A stretch of 64,000 bases of DNA from Adenanthera pavonina (GCA_026686845.1 JAIVEN010000010.1:30540001-30604000); one strand, 5' to 3'. Shown: positions 11,201 to 24,718, counted from the stretch's first letter. Numbers and translations are program-made. The notes: generated by a model not told the origin, from the letters alone.

Positions 11201-14200
11201 ATAAGATAAATAAAGATTTTATAAACTTGTGGCAATCCTAAACAAGCAATTTCAGCTTACATATAAAAACAACACCGAGTTCTTAAAAACTGGCTGGCTG
11301 GTTATCAGATTGCACTATACTACAAACCAAATGGTTTGGTTTGTCCATTGGTTTTGATCTGGTTTTCAGACTCTGATTTAAAGATAATACAAAGTCCACT
11401 TGCAAATTTCATAAGAAAACCTAAAACCCAAATTAAAAAGTACATAAAAATGGAAAACAGAACTTCTTTTTTAGTTTTGGGAACATTTATAAATACAGTG
11501 GACAAATTGAATATCAGCATAATACCATATCAAGTTTATGATATCGAGGTTTTTTATCATAATATCAACAAACATGACCAAATATCATAATTTCGAGTTC
11601 ATAATATCATAATATCGAGGTTATTCGTAATTTAAAATCCACACCCTCTAGGAGCAAACATGATTAAATAGACATTGTTTACAACCATTGATTAGAATAC
11701 ATAAGAACTTCCAAAGGACCTTCAGGCTTCAGAGTGATGATTATGCAAGGCTTCAGGTCTTAGGATTTTTCCCCACAGAATTTAACGTCACCTCATATAG
11801 TTCCACCACCTCTGGCTCGTGGGAGGGATGCTATTTATAAAGTACGAAATCTAATGTCAATTAAAAATGAAAATGATTTAAAGACATGGAATTTTTTTTA
11901 GAAAAAAAAAAAAGAAGACAAAAACAATCAGTTGAAAGAATTGGTAAAATAATGCAATGAGAATAAGTTAATATGAGTGACCATGTGAGCAGCATAATGA
12001 GAATACACCCTAACGTTTAACAAAAAGATACCAAAATCTTTTTAGTCATTTAGATTTGTTATAGTCGCCTCTACTTTGAACACATGAATCTACTTCTTAT
12101 TAAATTTAAATTTGCATATATACAATCATAATGTTTTATATAATTTTTTTAGAATACATAACCGTGTAAAAATGAATATAATTCGAATGTTATTTGTTGA
12201 TTGCCACCATATTTACTCATTTTCATTTTTCATTCCTCACCATACATAGATTATAAATAATATGACTTATTTTTCAAACTGTATAATGTATAAAGAAAAA
12301 CATATCTAATATAATTAGGCTAAAATCTAAACAAAATGGCAAGAATTACTTGCCTCATATTTTCGCGTTGGAATAGTAGACATTTTTAAAATGTCAAAAA
12401 AGGCAGAAATTGAATGCCAAATATGCCCTTTTGTGGGGTGGCGATAAGACTTTGGAGGAGACATATGCTGAGGAATCTTAAGTCTTCGCGTTCCTTTGCA
12501 TTTCATGCCACATATTCCTTCGTCAAATCCTAAATAATTTTACTATTTTATGAGCTCCACACTCACTGGAGGATATATATAAGAAGACATAAATAAACCA
12601 ATACATTTACATTTGGAAACGTAAAGGTCAAGTGTTTGAGAAAATTATGTTAAAGGATCCAAATCTTACAAAATGTTGAAATAGAAAGATCCTCAAAACC
12701 ATAATTACTTTCAAGTACCAGAGTTACTACTAATTTGGTAGGACTCACTTTCAGGTTTTATGAACGCTGTAACTAAGTTTTAGAAAAGTTATTACCAAAA
12801 AAAGCATATAAAATTGTATTTTATAAAAAAATTATCAGTGAGAGTTTACAAATAATTGCAAAAATTATAACAATAAGAACTAAATTGAAAATTCTACAAA
12901 ATGTATGGATTTAATTACAAACTTAAAAACGACTGGAACCAAATTAAAAATGGATTGAAATTATAGAAATTTAAAAGTATAATTTTTCAAAATTTAATAA
13001 TAACCTAAGTTTTTAAAAATAATTATAATTTTTAAAGATTTTCAACTTAATTTTATGTTTTAACTTGTGTCCTTAGATATGATTTTTCCTTTTTTTTTTT
13101 TCAATCTTCTTTGTATAGGACTCACCTTCACCAAATTTACGCTTTCCCAGGGTCATCCGTCCTTCATGTTGCTCGTCACTCCAGCGACAGGGATAGTTCG
13201 GTTCGCAATATTTGAATTTAAATTCCACCTATATCTACCACAAGCAGTACAAAATTATTTGCATTTGTGAACAAAGTGATATATTTTGTGAAACAAGTAA
13301 TAAAAGTTGTAATTATTATTATTTCACCGGCCAAAAGATATTTTCCTTTTATTTCTAATTATTTTATGTATGTGATATTTTATTGTACAACACAGATGCA
13401 ACACATAGAAATACAATGGGCCCATTTGGTTTTCAATTTTATAAAATTAAGTTAAAATAAATAAAATTTATAAAAATGAAGTTTAAATAAAGTAAGTTTA
13501 TTATAAGTTATTATGTTTGAATATTCTTTTTATAAAAGTAAGTTTGATAAAAAATCTGTTTGGAAGATAAGGGATAAAAGTACTTTTAGATGTATAATAT
13601 AAAATAAATTTATTTTTTCTTTTTCAAAACCCACGTTTTGTTAAAAAAAAATAATTTTTCCTCCTTTTTCAAAATTACAGTTTAACCTACTTTTCATTTT
13701 TAAAAAAGGTAGTTTATGTTTAGTCAAACATATTTTTTAGAAAATCATAATTAAAAATAATGATTTTTTTTAAAAATGGACAACCGCACTAAATATTTTG
13801 GTTCAAAAATAGTTTTTGATAGCGGCTATTTAGATACTTAACTTAAAAAAAAAAGCACTACTTTTTTTAATAATTTAAAATGAATAATGACAAGAATACG
13901 GAAGATATAATGTTCATTTAAATATTGATTTATTATTGAAGAATGAAAAACTATAAAAAAAAATAATCGTGAAATTCATCATGGAGACATTCTATAATGA
14001 CTTAATGATAATGAGTATTGGACAGAGTGTGCATTAATTGTGGATAAACAAGGCATATAATGTTTTGTTCCTTCCATTTTTCTGAGTTGATGGAGTCATA
14101 GGTAGAGATTATTATTGCCATCTTATTTTATTTATTATTTTAAAAAATTTTAAATATTTAAATTTATTTATTATTTTATGTTACCAATAACATATTTTCA

Positions 14201-15042
14201 ATTTTATCGGTTTAAAAAATATTTTATTATGAGAGGTAAAATCTATTTTCATAATCTCTTCACTTAGAAGGGATTAGAATTCTACTGTTGATTGAGGAAT
14301 ATCATTAATACTTATAAAAAATTAAAAATATTAATTATTCTTTTGTCATTTTATCTTTTATTAAAAATAACGATAAATGAAATAAAAGTCATATTTTAAC
14401 ATTTAATGTAAAGATATATATATATATATTGATAAAATAATATTAAATTTTACTGTAATCAAGATTATTTAATTAACAATTGTATTGATATGTATGAAAA
14501 TTTTCAAAATGAACAAATAAAATGGGATTGAAGGAGTGCTAAAAAATGATTATTCTAATATATATAGTTTACTCTGATTTTTAAATCAGCCTTTATACTT
14601 TAGATTTTTATGGTGCGCTCATTGCAAAATTCATCAGCTTACAAATTAATCCATCTTTCATAATGTTTGTAATTGGCTCCCTAAGCCATCCACATAACAG
14701 ATTAGGAGAAATTAAGCTATAGTGTGGAGAAAAGATTGGCTTCCTTACTTCCTCTCTCTCTCATCGAACTCATTCCTTCTATGTTTTATTATATTAAGAG
14801 GGTTCGGATCCTAAATATTTATCCACATTTTACTCCATCTTTTCTATTTGAGCTAGCGTCAGATGTGACTTTTCCCAAACTCCTCAAAACATTAGTCCCT
14901 TTCCTCCAAAAACTTATTCCCATTCAATTACGGGACCAATAAAGATTGATTTAATTTGAAATTGGGGTAAATTATAAGGATTTAATAAATTAAGTTTTTT
15001 GCCCAAGAAAAAAACATGACAGAAAGGGAAGGGGGAAAAAAC
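8228..15042. other. Gap: long AT-rich intergenic region
   Basis: About 6.8 kb with no supported gene. It holds poly-A and poly-T runs, short AT microsatellites (around 9560, 10230 and 14415) and an unexplained GC-richer patch at 10040-10200. Short open frames here lack any recognisable domain and are expected by chance. Confidence 0.7.
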
Positions 15043-15140
15043 CTTATCTCCTTTTTCTGCTGTTAGACCCGTGCCTTCCTTAAAGTCTTTGTATTCGAGG
15101 CCATCATTTCCTTTCTTGACATACCCTCGTTCTGGTTCGT
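15043..15140 (-). pseudogene. Isolated FKBP-like peptidyl-prolyl isomerase exon
   Basis: The minus strand reads EPERGYVKKGNDGLEYKDFK followed by EGTGLTAEKGDK, and ends at a clean donor (GATAAG then GTTTTTT). The pattern G-L-x-Y-K-D-x-x-x-G-T-G-x-x-A-x-x-G-D is the N-terminal beta-strand entry of plant FKBP-type isomerases of the plastid-lumen kind. The remaining FKBP core (the aromatic pocket and the final strands) is not found downstream on the minus strand. Either this is a relic or fragment, or the rest was lost or sits beyond a very long intron. The family call rests on pattern memory. Confidence 0.5.
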
Positions 15141-15169
15141 CATAATACAGAGACAAAATGAGATTCATA

Positions 15170-16552
15170 TTTTACACCCGAAAAAAAGGGACACAGACAT
15201 GAAAATTCCATGAAAAAATTTAAGAAAATCTTTGACGGTTAAAAGGATTGTTTACTCAGGAAAATGAAATCTTCTATTATATATATATATATTAGAGTAA
15301 TTGTCACTAGTATGATGTGTCGCCACATGAGCTTGATGATTAGGATTTCAAACCGGATCCATGGTGCTACATATATGGAAGGTAATACTCATAGAATTAG
15401 AGAACTTATCATCATGATTCTTGTAGTATTGCTTAAATATTTCTTAATATATCAACTAACAAATCAAAATAAGACCAAGTAAGAGAATGTTAAATATATT
15501 TAATTTGATAATATTTAATTTGAATTTATTCAAATTATATATTTATATTGTTTGTTTAATTAAATATATATTAACTGAGTGTGGCCCTTATAAGATATTG
15601 TTAGAGTAATTTTAGGGAATAAAGGATAAACTCAGTCATAATTTTATCTTTATCTTTATTTGAATTTGAATTTAAATTTAAATTTAATAACTGATAATGG
15701 TCAATATTATTAAATAATATTGATGTCTATATATATAAACAAGCCACATAATTTATAAGCCAAAGACATAATAATACAGTTTTTATTTTTTTATTAATCG
15801 CTTCTTAAAATATGTAAGCTGTGAAAGAGTTATATTGGGGAGGAATGTTATTAAAATCATACTAGTGATTGAATTGATTAAAACACTTATTCAATATTCA
15901 CCGGTTAGAATCGGTCATTATTAAATTAATGTATTTTTAATTTTACATATTAAATATTACATAAAAGATGTTATTTTATATGAAATTAAATAATTTTTTA
16001 TTTTTTTTATGAAATTTTATTTTATTAGCATATAATATTGATGAGAAAAAATTAAAAGAAATTATTAGTGGTTGGTAATAACTAGAGGGATTCGTTGAAA
16101 GTTGAAGGCAAGAGGGGCCGTTTCATGAATTGAGTTCAAATTGTTAAGGATATATTGCTGTTTGTTTTGCTTTTTTTTTTTTTCTATGTTCTACTAGTAC
16201 TGAACTTCTTGACTCTTATCATACTTCCTTTTCGGCCAAAAAGACCATGCTTCGCCCAAAGAAAAAAACAACTAGGAAAAAAAAAACCTCAATTGGTTAA
16301 ATGTATTATGATTTCCGATTTCGGAAATTTGTTTTGTTTTTGACCAATTTTATTTATTGGATTTCAAAATGATTAGTGCTGTGAAAATTTTTTACCAATT
16401 CAAACACTATTTGATTTTTTTTTTTAACCAACAAATATCATCTGGTTCAGATGATATTAAATAACGTGTCATATAATCTCTCTCTTGTCTCACGAAAATA
16501 TTCTATAAATGTATTTACCCGTTAATGGATTTGCACATTGAGAGCAATTCAC
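15170..16552. other. Gap: AT-rich, no gene seen
   Basis: Low-complexity AT DNA with poly-T runs near 16170 and 16410. If the flanking exon-like islands belong together on the minus strand, this would be an intron. Confidence 0.6.
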
Positions 16553-16637
16553 CGATCTATCAGCATCACCACCAGGCCAGGGAAGCACACCAAACTTTGT
16601 TGTTTCCGAGCTCAGTGATTCAGCCAAGTTGTGCATA
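16553..16637 (-). other. Candidate exon (unidentified)
   Basis: The minus strand is open from an acceptor (CTTTCTATCAG) to a donor (GATCG then GTGAAT). One frame reads MHNLAESLSSETTKFGVLP followed by WPGGDADRS. The composition looks like real protein and the local GC is raised. I cannot name the family. Confidence 0.35.
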
Positions 16638-16777
16638 CTGATAGAAAGAAAAACAAAATGAAAGTGTCATTTTCTTAAGGATTATGTAACTAATAATAAA
16701 CAAATAATGTTTAGTGAGAAATTGGGTACAGGATGAAGCTTAATAAATGAACATTATTCAAAAGGCATATACCATAC

Positions 16778-16826
16778 ATCATTTTTAATTTCGTGACCCA
16801 GAGCATCCCTCAATGTAGAGGTAATC
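16778..16826 (-). other. Candidate exon (unidentified)
   Basis: Minus-strand island ending at a donor (AATGAT then GTATGG). One frame reads ITSTLRDALGHEIKND. The phase does not join cleanly to the next island in that frame; a second frame (MLWVTKLKM) does. Weak evidence by itself. Confidence 0.25.
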
Positions 16827-17251
16827 TTTATAAGAAATAGGCAGCAACACAAATACATATAGCAATAATGGGTGGTTAGGTCCAGGGAAAGAAATTTGAC
16901 ATCTCTTAAATTAGATTGAAAATTCAAATCTTGTAGGTGAAAAAAATCATTTTTAAAGAGCTATTCATTTCAACTAATAATATTTAAATATAATCCGATA
17001 ATATAAATATTAGAATATTATACGAATAAAAAAAATACATATAGCATCTTTGTTTTCATACATGATATATATATATATAATAAATGGAATTTTATATTCA
17101 CAAAATAGGGCCAATGGTATCAGAGAAGAATTTTCAAATTTTTTGCACATCTTTAGAGATTTGCAAGATGTGCAGATCACATCTAAATATATTGTCCAGA
17201 TATAATTTAGACAATTTAAATCTTATAATTTTTTTTAAATTTCGAATGTCT

Positions 17252-17397
17252 ACAGGAGATTCGGATTTGAGAAACAAAAAACCTAACGGATATGCTATCA
17301 GAATTGTTAAAAAGAAGAGAGCAGAGAGAGAAACATACAGATTGGACAGAACAAAAGGGAGAGCGCTAACAACCACATGGTCACCGGCCCACGCCAT
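17252..17397 (-). other. Candidate first exon with hydrophobic N-terminus
   Basis: A minus-strand ATG in a favourable context (AGAGCCATGGCG) opens a frame starting MAWAGDHVVVSALPFVLSNL, with two hydrophobic stretches suggesting a signal anchor or membrane segments. Upstream sequence is GC-richer, as in a 5' leader. It lies in the right order and strand to precede the islands at 16.8, 16.6 and 15.1 kb, but no protein family is recognised. Confidence 0.3.
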
Positions 17398-17419
17398 GGC
17401 TCTTCAAGTAAATTAAGTT

Positions 17420-20180
17420 CAATCTGAGTTTCTTTGGCAGAGAGTGATCCAGAGCTGAGTTTCAATCACCCAGCAAACTCTTATATATTTGAAGAAACTG
17501 AAGCCATTAGGTTCTTTTTTAAAAAATAATAATGAAGTCAACTCAAGTCGTTCCTTAATCGTAATCAAATGAGATGGACCGTATTCTGATAGATCAAGTT
17601 TGGACTATTAGGGCAGAGATTTGTATTTAATTGGAGAAATTATTTTTAACTAATAACACACTTAACATAACTAATAATATTATTAGTTAACTAATAATTT
17701 TATTCTAACTCTTTTACTTTGACTTGTAAATTTTTTTAAATCACTTATAAATTGTGTAAGGGTAGTTGTAAATTTCTTAAAATAACTTATAAATGAAGAT
17801 GACGTTATGTTTATGGAGAAATTTTGATCCATCAAAAAATTATTTTTGACACGTTAAAAGACCCAAATTTTTCAATGTAATTAACTTTAAGTGTATTTAA
17901 TTTAACAAGATCTTTTTTATACTTCCTCTGGTTCTTTTTTATAAAATGTCTTCTGGGAGCTTTTTATTCTTTTTATAATGTGTTATATAATATTATGAGA
18001 TAATTTTTCTTTTTTACTTCATGTTTAATCACCACTCTCATAAATTATTTTTTGAAAAAAAATTAGATTTTTACTTCATAACTGGTTGACTTATTTTTTC
18101 TCTCTTACTCATAATAATTGATTGCTAATCAAATTATATTTATATCAATTTAATTAATAATATTATAATAAATTCTTCAACTCCATTTTAAGAAATCTAA
18201 AAAAGTAACAAGGGGGATTAATTTCCCCCTAAACAAATGTTCACATGTATCTACCCAGGTCGTCATTTTCATGATGCAGCTTGGTACCTAATCATGTCAC
18301 ATATGGCCCCTTTGCATTTGTTGCAGAGAGTTGGATGGGTAGGTACGAAAATTAATGTTTCTTTTTTTTTTTTCTATATTTGTCCAGGAGATGGGTATAT
18401 TATTACTCCCCTTTTGTAATAATTAAAAATTATTACTTCAGTGGTTTTAAAATTTTTAATATAGATAAATATTAACTTATTTATATTTAAATATTAAATT
18501 ATAAAATTTATTAGTAATTTTTTTAATTTTCTATAATATATAACATATAAAATTATAAATATATTAATTTTATTTATATCAATTTAATCACAATGGAACT
18601 AATAATCCTTAAATCTGTGTCTTCCGGTTCTAAAAATTAATGCATTGATAACATACATCCTTCAATCTCTGTCTTCCGGTTCTAAAAATTAATGCATTGA
18701 TAACATACATCCTTCACATGCTCGTGGGAATGAAGTGGCTTCTTATTAAAAAGAAAAAGGGCATTGGCATCCTAAAAATTTGTCAATTTTCAAAGTCATC
18801 TTTACGATGCTGTTTGTTGCCTCGTCATCAGACATATCCACTGCAGGCCATTATTGCTCGTGACCCACCTTCGTTTGGTCGTTTTAATGATTTTTTAAAA
18901 AACTGTCTTACCACGTTCGTTTGGTCGGTACGAAAATTAATGATTTTTTCTTTTTCTCAGTCTTACATGCAGAGATCAATGTACACCCCTCCAGAACTTG
19001 GTTGTTTTCAACCGAATAATAATTTAGTTAATTGTTTTAATTTTTTTAAAAAAACTATACCTATTTATTCTTTTCTTTTTTTTTTAGTATGAACTAAATA
19101 GAAATTTTTTTTAAAGTGTACAATAAATACTATTTCATATTCTAAAAATAATCTTATATTTAAAATTAAAATAAAAACCATGTATTTAGAGCTAGATGGA
19201 ATAGTTATGATGTTTCCTTTACATTTCTTTTTTTTTTTTATAGCAGTTTCCTTCCCATTTCAAAATACTCTTTCATATCCTTACCCTTAATTTAAAATAT
19301 TTTTAATTGTATAATATAAATTAAGATTGAGAGCTAAAATTAATTAATAATTTTAATTTTTTTTAAAAAAAATCACAATATTTTTCTAAAACTATCATTC
19401 TTTAATTTTTTTTATCTCTTTGGGATAAATTAAATAAAAATATTTCTATGAATGCATAAAAAATATATTTATGATAAAACAAAAGATTCTATATTTAGAA
19501 AAGAAGGAAAAGATCTTATATCTAGAAAAGGATGAATTATGAGACACCTTTTTTTGAGGATTAGAATTTTAAAATATAAGTCATTTTATACTATTTATAT
19601 AATATTTAATATTTGTTTTCTATTTTTGTCCCTATATATTGGAATAATCATAAGAGTTATGGTTGTTAAGGTGAATAAAGATCAAGAAAGATACAATTAA
19701 GATGTATTACAATTCAATGAAGATAATTTTGAAAAATTAAGATAATTTTTTTAAAAAATTAAGATTTCCATCTAATTTTAACGAATTTTTTTATATATGT
19801 AAAATATGCAAATATGACTTATAATTAAAAACGGAGGGAGTAATAGATTAATTTTTAAGATTGTATTAAACTTTTTTTTTCCCTACTTGCGTCTTCGTGT
19901 ATTAAACTCTTAACATGTGTCTTCATCATTGCTTGAACCATACACCATACTTAATTAGTGTATCACTTGTACCATTAGAAGGATTTGCAATTAAGTCTCA
20001 AGTCATAAAATAGTAATTTGAGCCATCTTAATTTAATATAAATAGTTCAGATTGTATTATTTCTGAAATATTTTTATTATTAGTCGACATGATTGTTAAT
20101 TTAATTTGTTTTGTGGAGCTTCATGTAACTTAAAAAAATTCTAAATTCATCCTTAATCAGACCAGGTTGAATTAAGAAGT
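17420..20180. other. Gap: AT-rich intergenic DNA
   Basis: No supported gene. It contains a 52-bp tandem duplication (separate entry), a lone Stowaway-like end (ACGGAGGGAGTA) near 19831-19842 without a clear partner, and repeated CGTTTGGTCG / ACGAAAATTAATG fragments at 18340-18940. Confidence 0.65.
18609..18715. repeat. 52-bp tandem duplication
   Basis: Two adjacent copies share GTCTTCCGGTTCTAAAAATT and the following AATGCATTGATAACATACAT with a period of 52 bp (CTTCCGGTTC at 18621 and 18673). The near identity indicates a recent local duplication. Confidence 0.9.
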
Positions 20181-20802
20181 TAGTCCCTCCATTTGAAAAT
20201 ATAAATTATATTTAATTACTTCACTCCCACTAAGCAAAGCAATTAGAGTTACTTATATACCTTAAATTTTTTAAAAATTATCATAACTTTCCAAAATTAA
20301 CTTTATTAAATTATCTCATCTTAATTGCTACTATTTCTTTTTACCTCTCTTCATTATAAAAAAAAGTCAAGTATCTACTTTATTTGAGATCTATCATAAA
20401 TGGGGGTAAAAATAAAAAAAAGAATATTAAATAATTACTAATTTTCACAAAATGACTTATACTATTACTGTTTCAAAAGATAAGAAATAAATAACTAAAT
20501 AATCAAAATAAAAAAAATAGTCAAATATCTTAAATATGTCACCAAGGAAAGTTTTTTTCCACAATGTCCCTAATTTAATGCTCTCACTTAACTCTATTTT
20601 AAGTCACGTCTTGTAATAATAAACTTACTTTAATTAAAGATAAAATTAAAAAAATATTAATTTATTAAATAAAACTAATTTATTTTTTATATTTTGAAAC
20701 AAAACATATATTGAAAATGTTTATTATATTTTGGAATGGAGGAAGTATTTTGAAATCTTAATCTTCCAAAACTTTGCCTAATATTTTGAAATGGAGGGGG
20801 TA
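20181..20802. mobile_element. Stowaway-like MITE candidate (about 620 bp)
   Basis: The left edge TAGTCCCTCCATTTGAAAAT and the right edge ATTTTGAAATGGAGGGGGTA are inverted repeats of about 20 bp with few mismatches, bounded by TA as in Tc1/mariner-type Stowaway elements. A partial inner end (TTTTGGAATGGAGGAAGTA) lies near 20730-20748. Without coding capacity it would be moved in trans. It is longer than most Stowaways, so it may be composite. Confidence 0.55.
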
Positions 20803-21382
20803 ATTTATTCATAATAAAACAATTTGTGAACCTAGTCAATATATCGATACCAATATTAATTTAACACACACACGCAGAGATATCATTAATAACTCTATCA
20901 AAGAAAAAAAAGATATCATTAGTAACTGAGTGGCGCCGTCCATGGTAGGTGCAGTCTGGCTAGTTTAAAAATATTGAGCCGATGGTTATGTCCCATGCAT
21001 TATCGCATTGCTATGAATGCACGTGTAGTGAGAGAGTGATATGATGAGAATTCGTAAATTTATAAATCTCTAGAAATGTCAATTCAATCACACGACCATG
21101 ACCGTCTTATGCTTCAGGAAACAGCCTTTTGCGAAATGATATCAATTAACCTATTCATAATTTAAAAAAAAAAATCCGCAAGTCATGATAAAATATATGA
21201 ATACATATATGATGTATATTTAATTTTCATGATGTTAAAAATCGGACCCAACAGTAAATCAGTTGGTGTACTAATTTACAGTTCGATCAATAGTGAGATC
21301 ATACTTAATCATTAATGATAAAATTAATATATTTTTATTTTAATTACTTTTTCCAATTTATTTTATTTATTGTTTTAAAAAA
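20803..21382. other. Gap before the MULE
   Basis: AT-rich DNA without a recognisable gene. It is interrupted by the Mutator-like element whose target duplication begins at 21383. Confidence 0.6.
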
Positions 21383-21391
21383 TTTTAAATA
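21383..21391. repeat. Left target-site duplication, TTTTAAATA
   Basis: The nine bases abutting the left TIR are repeated exactly at 37791-37799 abutting the right TIR. A 9-bp duplication is diagnostic of Mutator-superfamily insertion. Confidence 0.95.
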
Positions 21392-21521
21392 GGGGAAATT
21401 ACTGTTCAGGACCAATATCCCCATTTTATTAACTTTGAAGACCAATAGATTGTAAAATTAGGAAAAGGGACCTTGGGTCCTTAATACAAATTAAATCACT
21501 TTCTATATTATCAAAATACCC
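21392..21521. repeat. MULE left terminal inverted repeat
   Basis: It starts GGGGAAATTACTGTTCAGGA and ends at AAAATACCC. Compared with the reverse complement of 37661-37790 I count about seven mismatches in 130 bp, including the fifth base. It contains TTAATACAAATTAAATCACT and probably serves as transposase binding site and promoter-proximal DNA. Similarity stops sharply after AAAATACCC. Confidence 0.95.
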
Positions 21522-22416
21522 TTAATGAATTACACAGTAAAAGTGAAAAAATGAAACCCACCTCCCACTCTTATTTTCTCCATGTCAAGCCATGATCTCC
21601 TTCCCTCCCATTCAGCAGAGTTCCTGCCATCAGTAATGAACTGTGCAAATCACTAGCAATAAAGGGAGGAAAACAAAGCTTAGAGAAAACAATGATTGTG
21701 TGCAACTAGTGCAGTGTTCCTCAGTTGTATTCTAAGGGGTTTGAGTGAGGTAAATGCTATATAATTTGTTCAAAAATGGTTTTCATAAAAATGGGTATTG
21801 GGTTGCACAAAAATGGGCGGTGGGTTTCACGATAGTCAATATAAATACTAGTAAAAACTCTTAACTTTCAGAAATGAATATGCGTTCAGCCATTATTCTG
21901 ATTAAATAGTAGCACAAGTTAAGCTAAGATTCTTTGTTTATATTAAAAGTTTTTGCTTTGACAAGATTGAGTAATGGGTCTCACAATAGTCAACGGTATA
22001 TCATCCATGGGTGCATGTAAAGGGTTTTCTGTAATGGTTCCCTATCTTAAGCTGAAACTATTTGTTCATATTAAAACTTGCTTAGTAGTTTCTGCGTTGT
22101 TTTGCTAGATGGATAATTTAAGTGTAATGGTATATTTGAATATATTATTCTATAATTGTGAAATCTCACATAAAGGCTCTACAATGGTATATTGTTCTAT
22201 CATTGTTAAATTGTAGAGAAGTTAGTGGTAAATAGTAGAATGTAAGTAGTAAAATTTAAAAGGCAGTTTGAGGATTTAAAATTTGAATTTGTATTAGTAA
22301 ATAATTGATGAGAGTTGTGAATTCAATATTTTTATGAATAGAAAATATTTGATAATGAGTAACAATAATTAACACATTTTAATATTTTTGGTGCAGGTTG
22401 ATTTTTAGGTGGTGGG
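21522..22416 (+). other. 5' leader region of the transposase gene
   Basis: Between the TIR and the first ATG. The GC-richer stretch 21555-21720 (with CCACCTCCCACTC and AGCCATGATCTCCTTCC) looks like an untranslated leader, followed by AT-rich DNA probably removed as an intron ending at GGTGCAG near 22396. No coding region is seen. Confidence 0.5.
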
Positions 22417-24718
22417 ATGGCAAGTAGTTTGTCAAAGGAAATTTTTTTTTATTTTCATTTTGGTGGAAAAATTGTGAAAGATTTAAATGGGAGTATGCAA
22501 TATGAGGGAGGTAGAAAAAATGGAAGTTTGATAAAAGAAGGAATGTCACTTGATGAATTGAAGAATGTGATATCATCATGTTTGAACTGTGATGTTAATG
22601 GAGTAGAGTTGAAATACACATTAAAGTTTGATGGCACAACATTTTTAGACCTTATAGATAATGGAGGGGGTAGAAAAGCTAGTGAAGTTTAATGATAATT
22701 TTGCTCATTTATACATCAATGGGATATGACATCAAAGTATAGACACAATTGAGTCATCTCAAAGGTAAGCTTTTACATGTACTAAAGTATAATCATCATG
22801 CTTTTGTAGTTAGCATTAATGAATTTGAATTTATTGTAAATGCAGCATGGGACTTATAGATGGAGATTCACATTTAAGTTGTCCATCCAACCTTGAGATT
22901 GAACCATTGCCTTGTGTAATATCAGGTGTGCCATCCCAATTTGCCGAGGTAAATGCTTGCAAATGGGAAAATCTATTTGTTGGAACTGTACAAATTATTT
23001 CAAGTGCTGAAGCTTTTAGAGATGCATTATATAAGTTTAGCATTACATAAAAGTTTGACTATGTGTATGTGAGGAATAGTCATGACAAAATGATTGTGAA
23101 ATGCATAGTTGAAGAATGCAATTGGAAGCTTACAGCATATGCATTTGAGGAGTACACCCCCTTCCTTCATGTGACAACATTTCACAATGAGCATATTCAT
23201 TCAGCTCAAGACAACTTGGAACTTGCTCACAAGGCAAGATCCAAATTGATAGCATCTATCATTAGTGAAGGAGTAAGAAACACTGTGGATAAAGATCCAA
23301 ATGAAATTAGATGTGACTCATTTAAAGACTATGGATTAAAGTTAACATATTCTCAAGCCTGGAGAGCCAAAGAGAGTGCATTGCAGATTATACATGGCAC
23401 ACCTGAACAATCATATCAGCTAATTCCTTGGCTATGCAATAGATTGATGAAAACAGACCCAGACACCGTAGCCAAGTGGGTAGCATTTGATAACAAGCTT
23501 GAGAAATTATTCATTGCATATGGGTGCTATATTAAAGGATTCTTGCTTGGGGCGCGGAAGTTACTCTATGTGGATGGATGCCATCTTAGCGGTCCTTACC
23601 AAGGAACACTATTGGCGGCTTCAGCTTATGATGCTGATAATAACATGTTTCCATTTGCAATTGCGATAGTAGGAAAAGAAACATATGAGGGGTGGACATG
23701 GTTTCTTCAAAACATAAAAGAAATTATAGCTTCAGTTGAAATAACTATAATCTCTGACAGACATCATGCTATCACTAGTGCTGTAAGAGCCATCTTTGGG
23801 GGTGATAGCCATGCATTTTGTTATCGCCATGTCAAAGAAAATTTTACCACCTAGTTTACGAAAGTTGGTAGTGGAATGAAAAGGAAGAGCAAGGAGGCAG
23901 CACTGAACTTACTTGATGCAGTTGCCTACACTCGAATAAAAACTGATTTTGACATAGCCATAGGAAATTTGAGAACATTCTGTCCACAATTGGCAAGATG
24001 GGTTGAAGATGAAGGTGATGTGGATAGATGGGCTTTATCACAGTTTCCACATCGTTGGTGGGATAATATAACAACTAACTTAGCTGAATCATTCAATTCA
24101 TGGTTGCTTGATGAGAGGAGTCACAATGTTTTTCTATTGATCAATGAACATAGAGAAAAGTTAAGTCAAAAGTTCTTTGCTACCAAGGAAGGCATGAGTA
24201 AGTGGAAAAATGGAGTTGGTCCCAATATTGAGGCAAAGCTTAAGGAGAATATTTTAAGAGCTGAATTTATGCTAGCTTTGCAGTATGATGCACATTTGAT
24301 ATCAATTCGAACAGGTTCTATTGACGTAATTGTTGATCTAACTTCACGAGAATGCACTTGCCAAGCTTGGCAAATGAGTGGGGTTCCTTGTCCTCATGCT
24401 TGTGCAGCTATTAAAAAGGTGCATGGTAATGTGTACAACTTTGTAGAGGACTACTATCTCCTTAGCTCACAACAGAAAATTTATAGTGGTACCATGTATC
24501 CAATTGAGACTCATGACATGCCCAACTTGAATGCCTTAAAAATGTCTGATTACTTGAATAATACCTTTTTACATCCACCTACAACATCTCGACCAGCTGG
24601 CAGACCACATTGAGCCCGAGTTGAGTCACAATTTCAGCAGAAAAAGACTTATCATTGTTCTTGTTGTAAGGAGGCTGGTCATACTCGAAAGAAGTGCAAA
24701 AATCCAAATCCCAATTGA
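22417..24718 (+). pseudogene. MURA-type MULE transposase, broken
   Basis: N-terminal region (from MASSLSKEIFFYFHFGGKIV): the PB1-like or plant MuDR N-terminal domain, with KYTLKFDG near 22612-22635. An intron probably runs from GTAAGC at 22765 to the acceptor before 22846. The central MULE domain has catalytic Asp in LLYVDGCHLSG (codon 23573), Asp in TIISDRHHAI (23756) and Glu in NLAESFNSWL (24085), with FCYRH of the C/H motif between. The SWIM zinc finger is C-x-C (24353-24361) then C-x-H (24389-24397), and a C-terminal zinc knuckle CSCCKEAGHTRKKC lies at about 24657-24698. Breaks: a frameshift near 22665, TGA at 22726, TAA at 23048, TAG at 23852 and TGA at 24611. The catalytic and metal-binding residues are intact, so inactivation looks recent. 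Confidence 0.93.

Noticed and set aside
13430..13900. Possible hAT-type MITE (GGGCCCATTTGGTTTT start)
   Set aside because: No convincing inverted partner or 8-bp duplication could be found at the other side.
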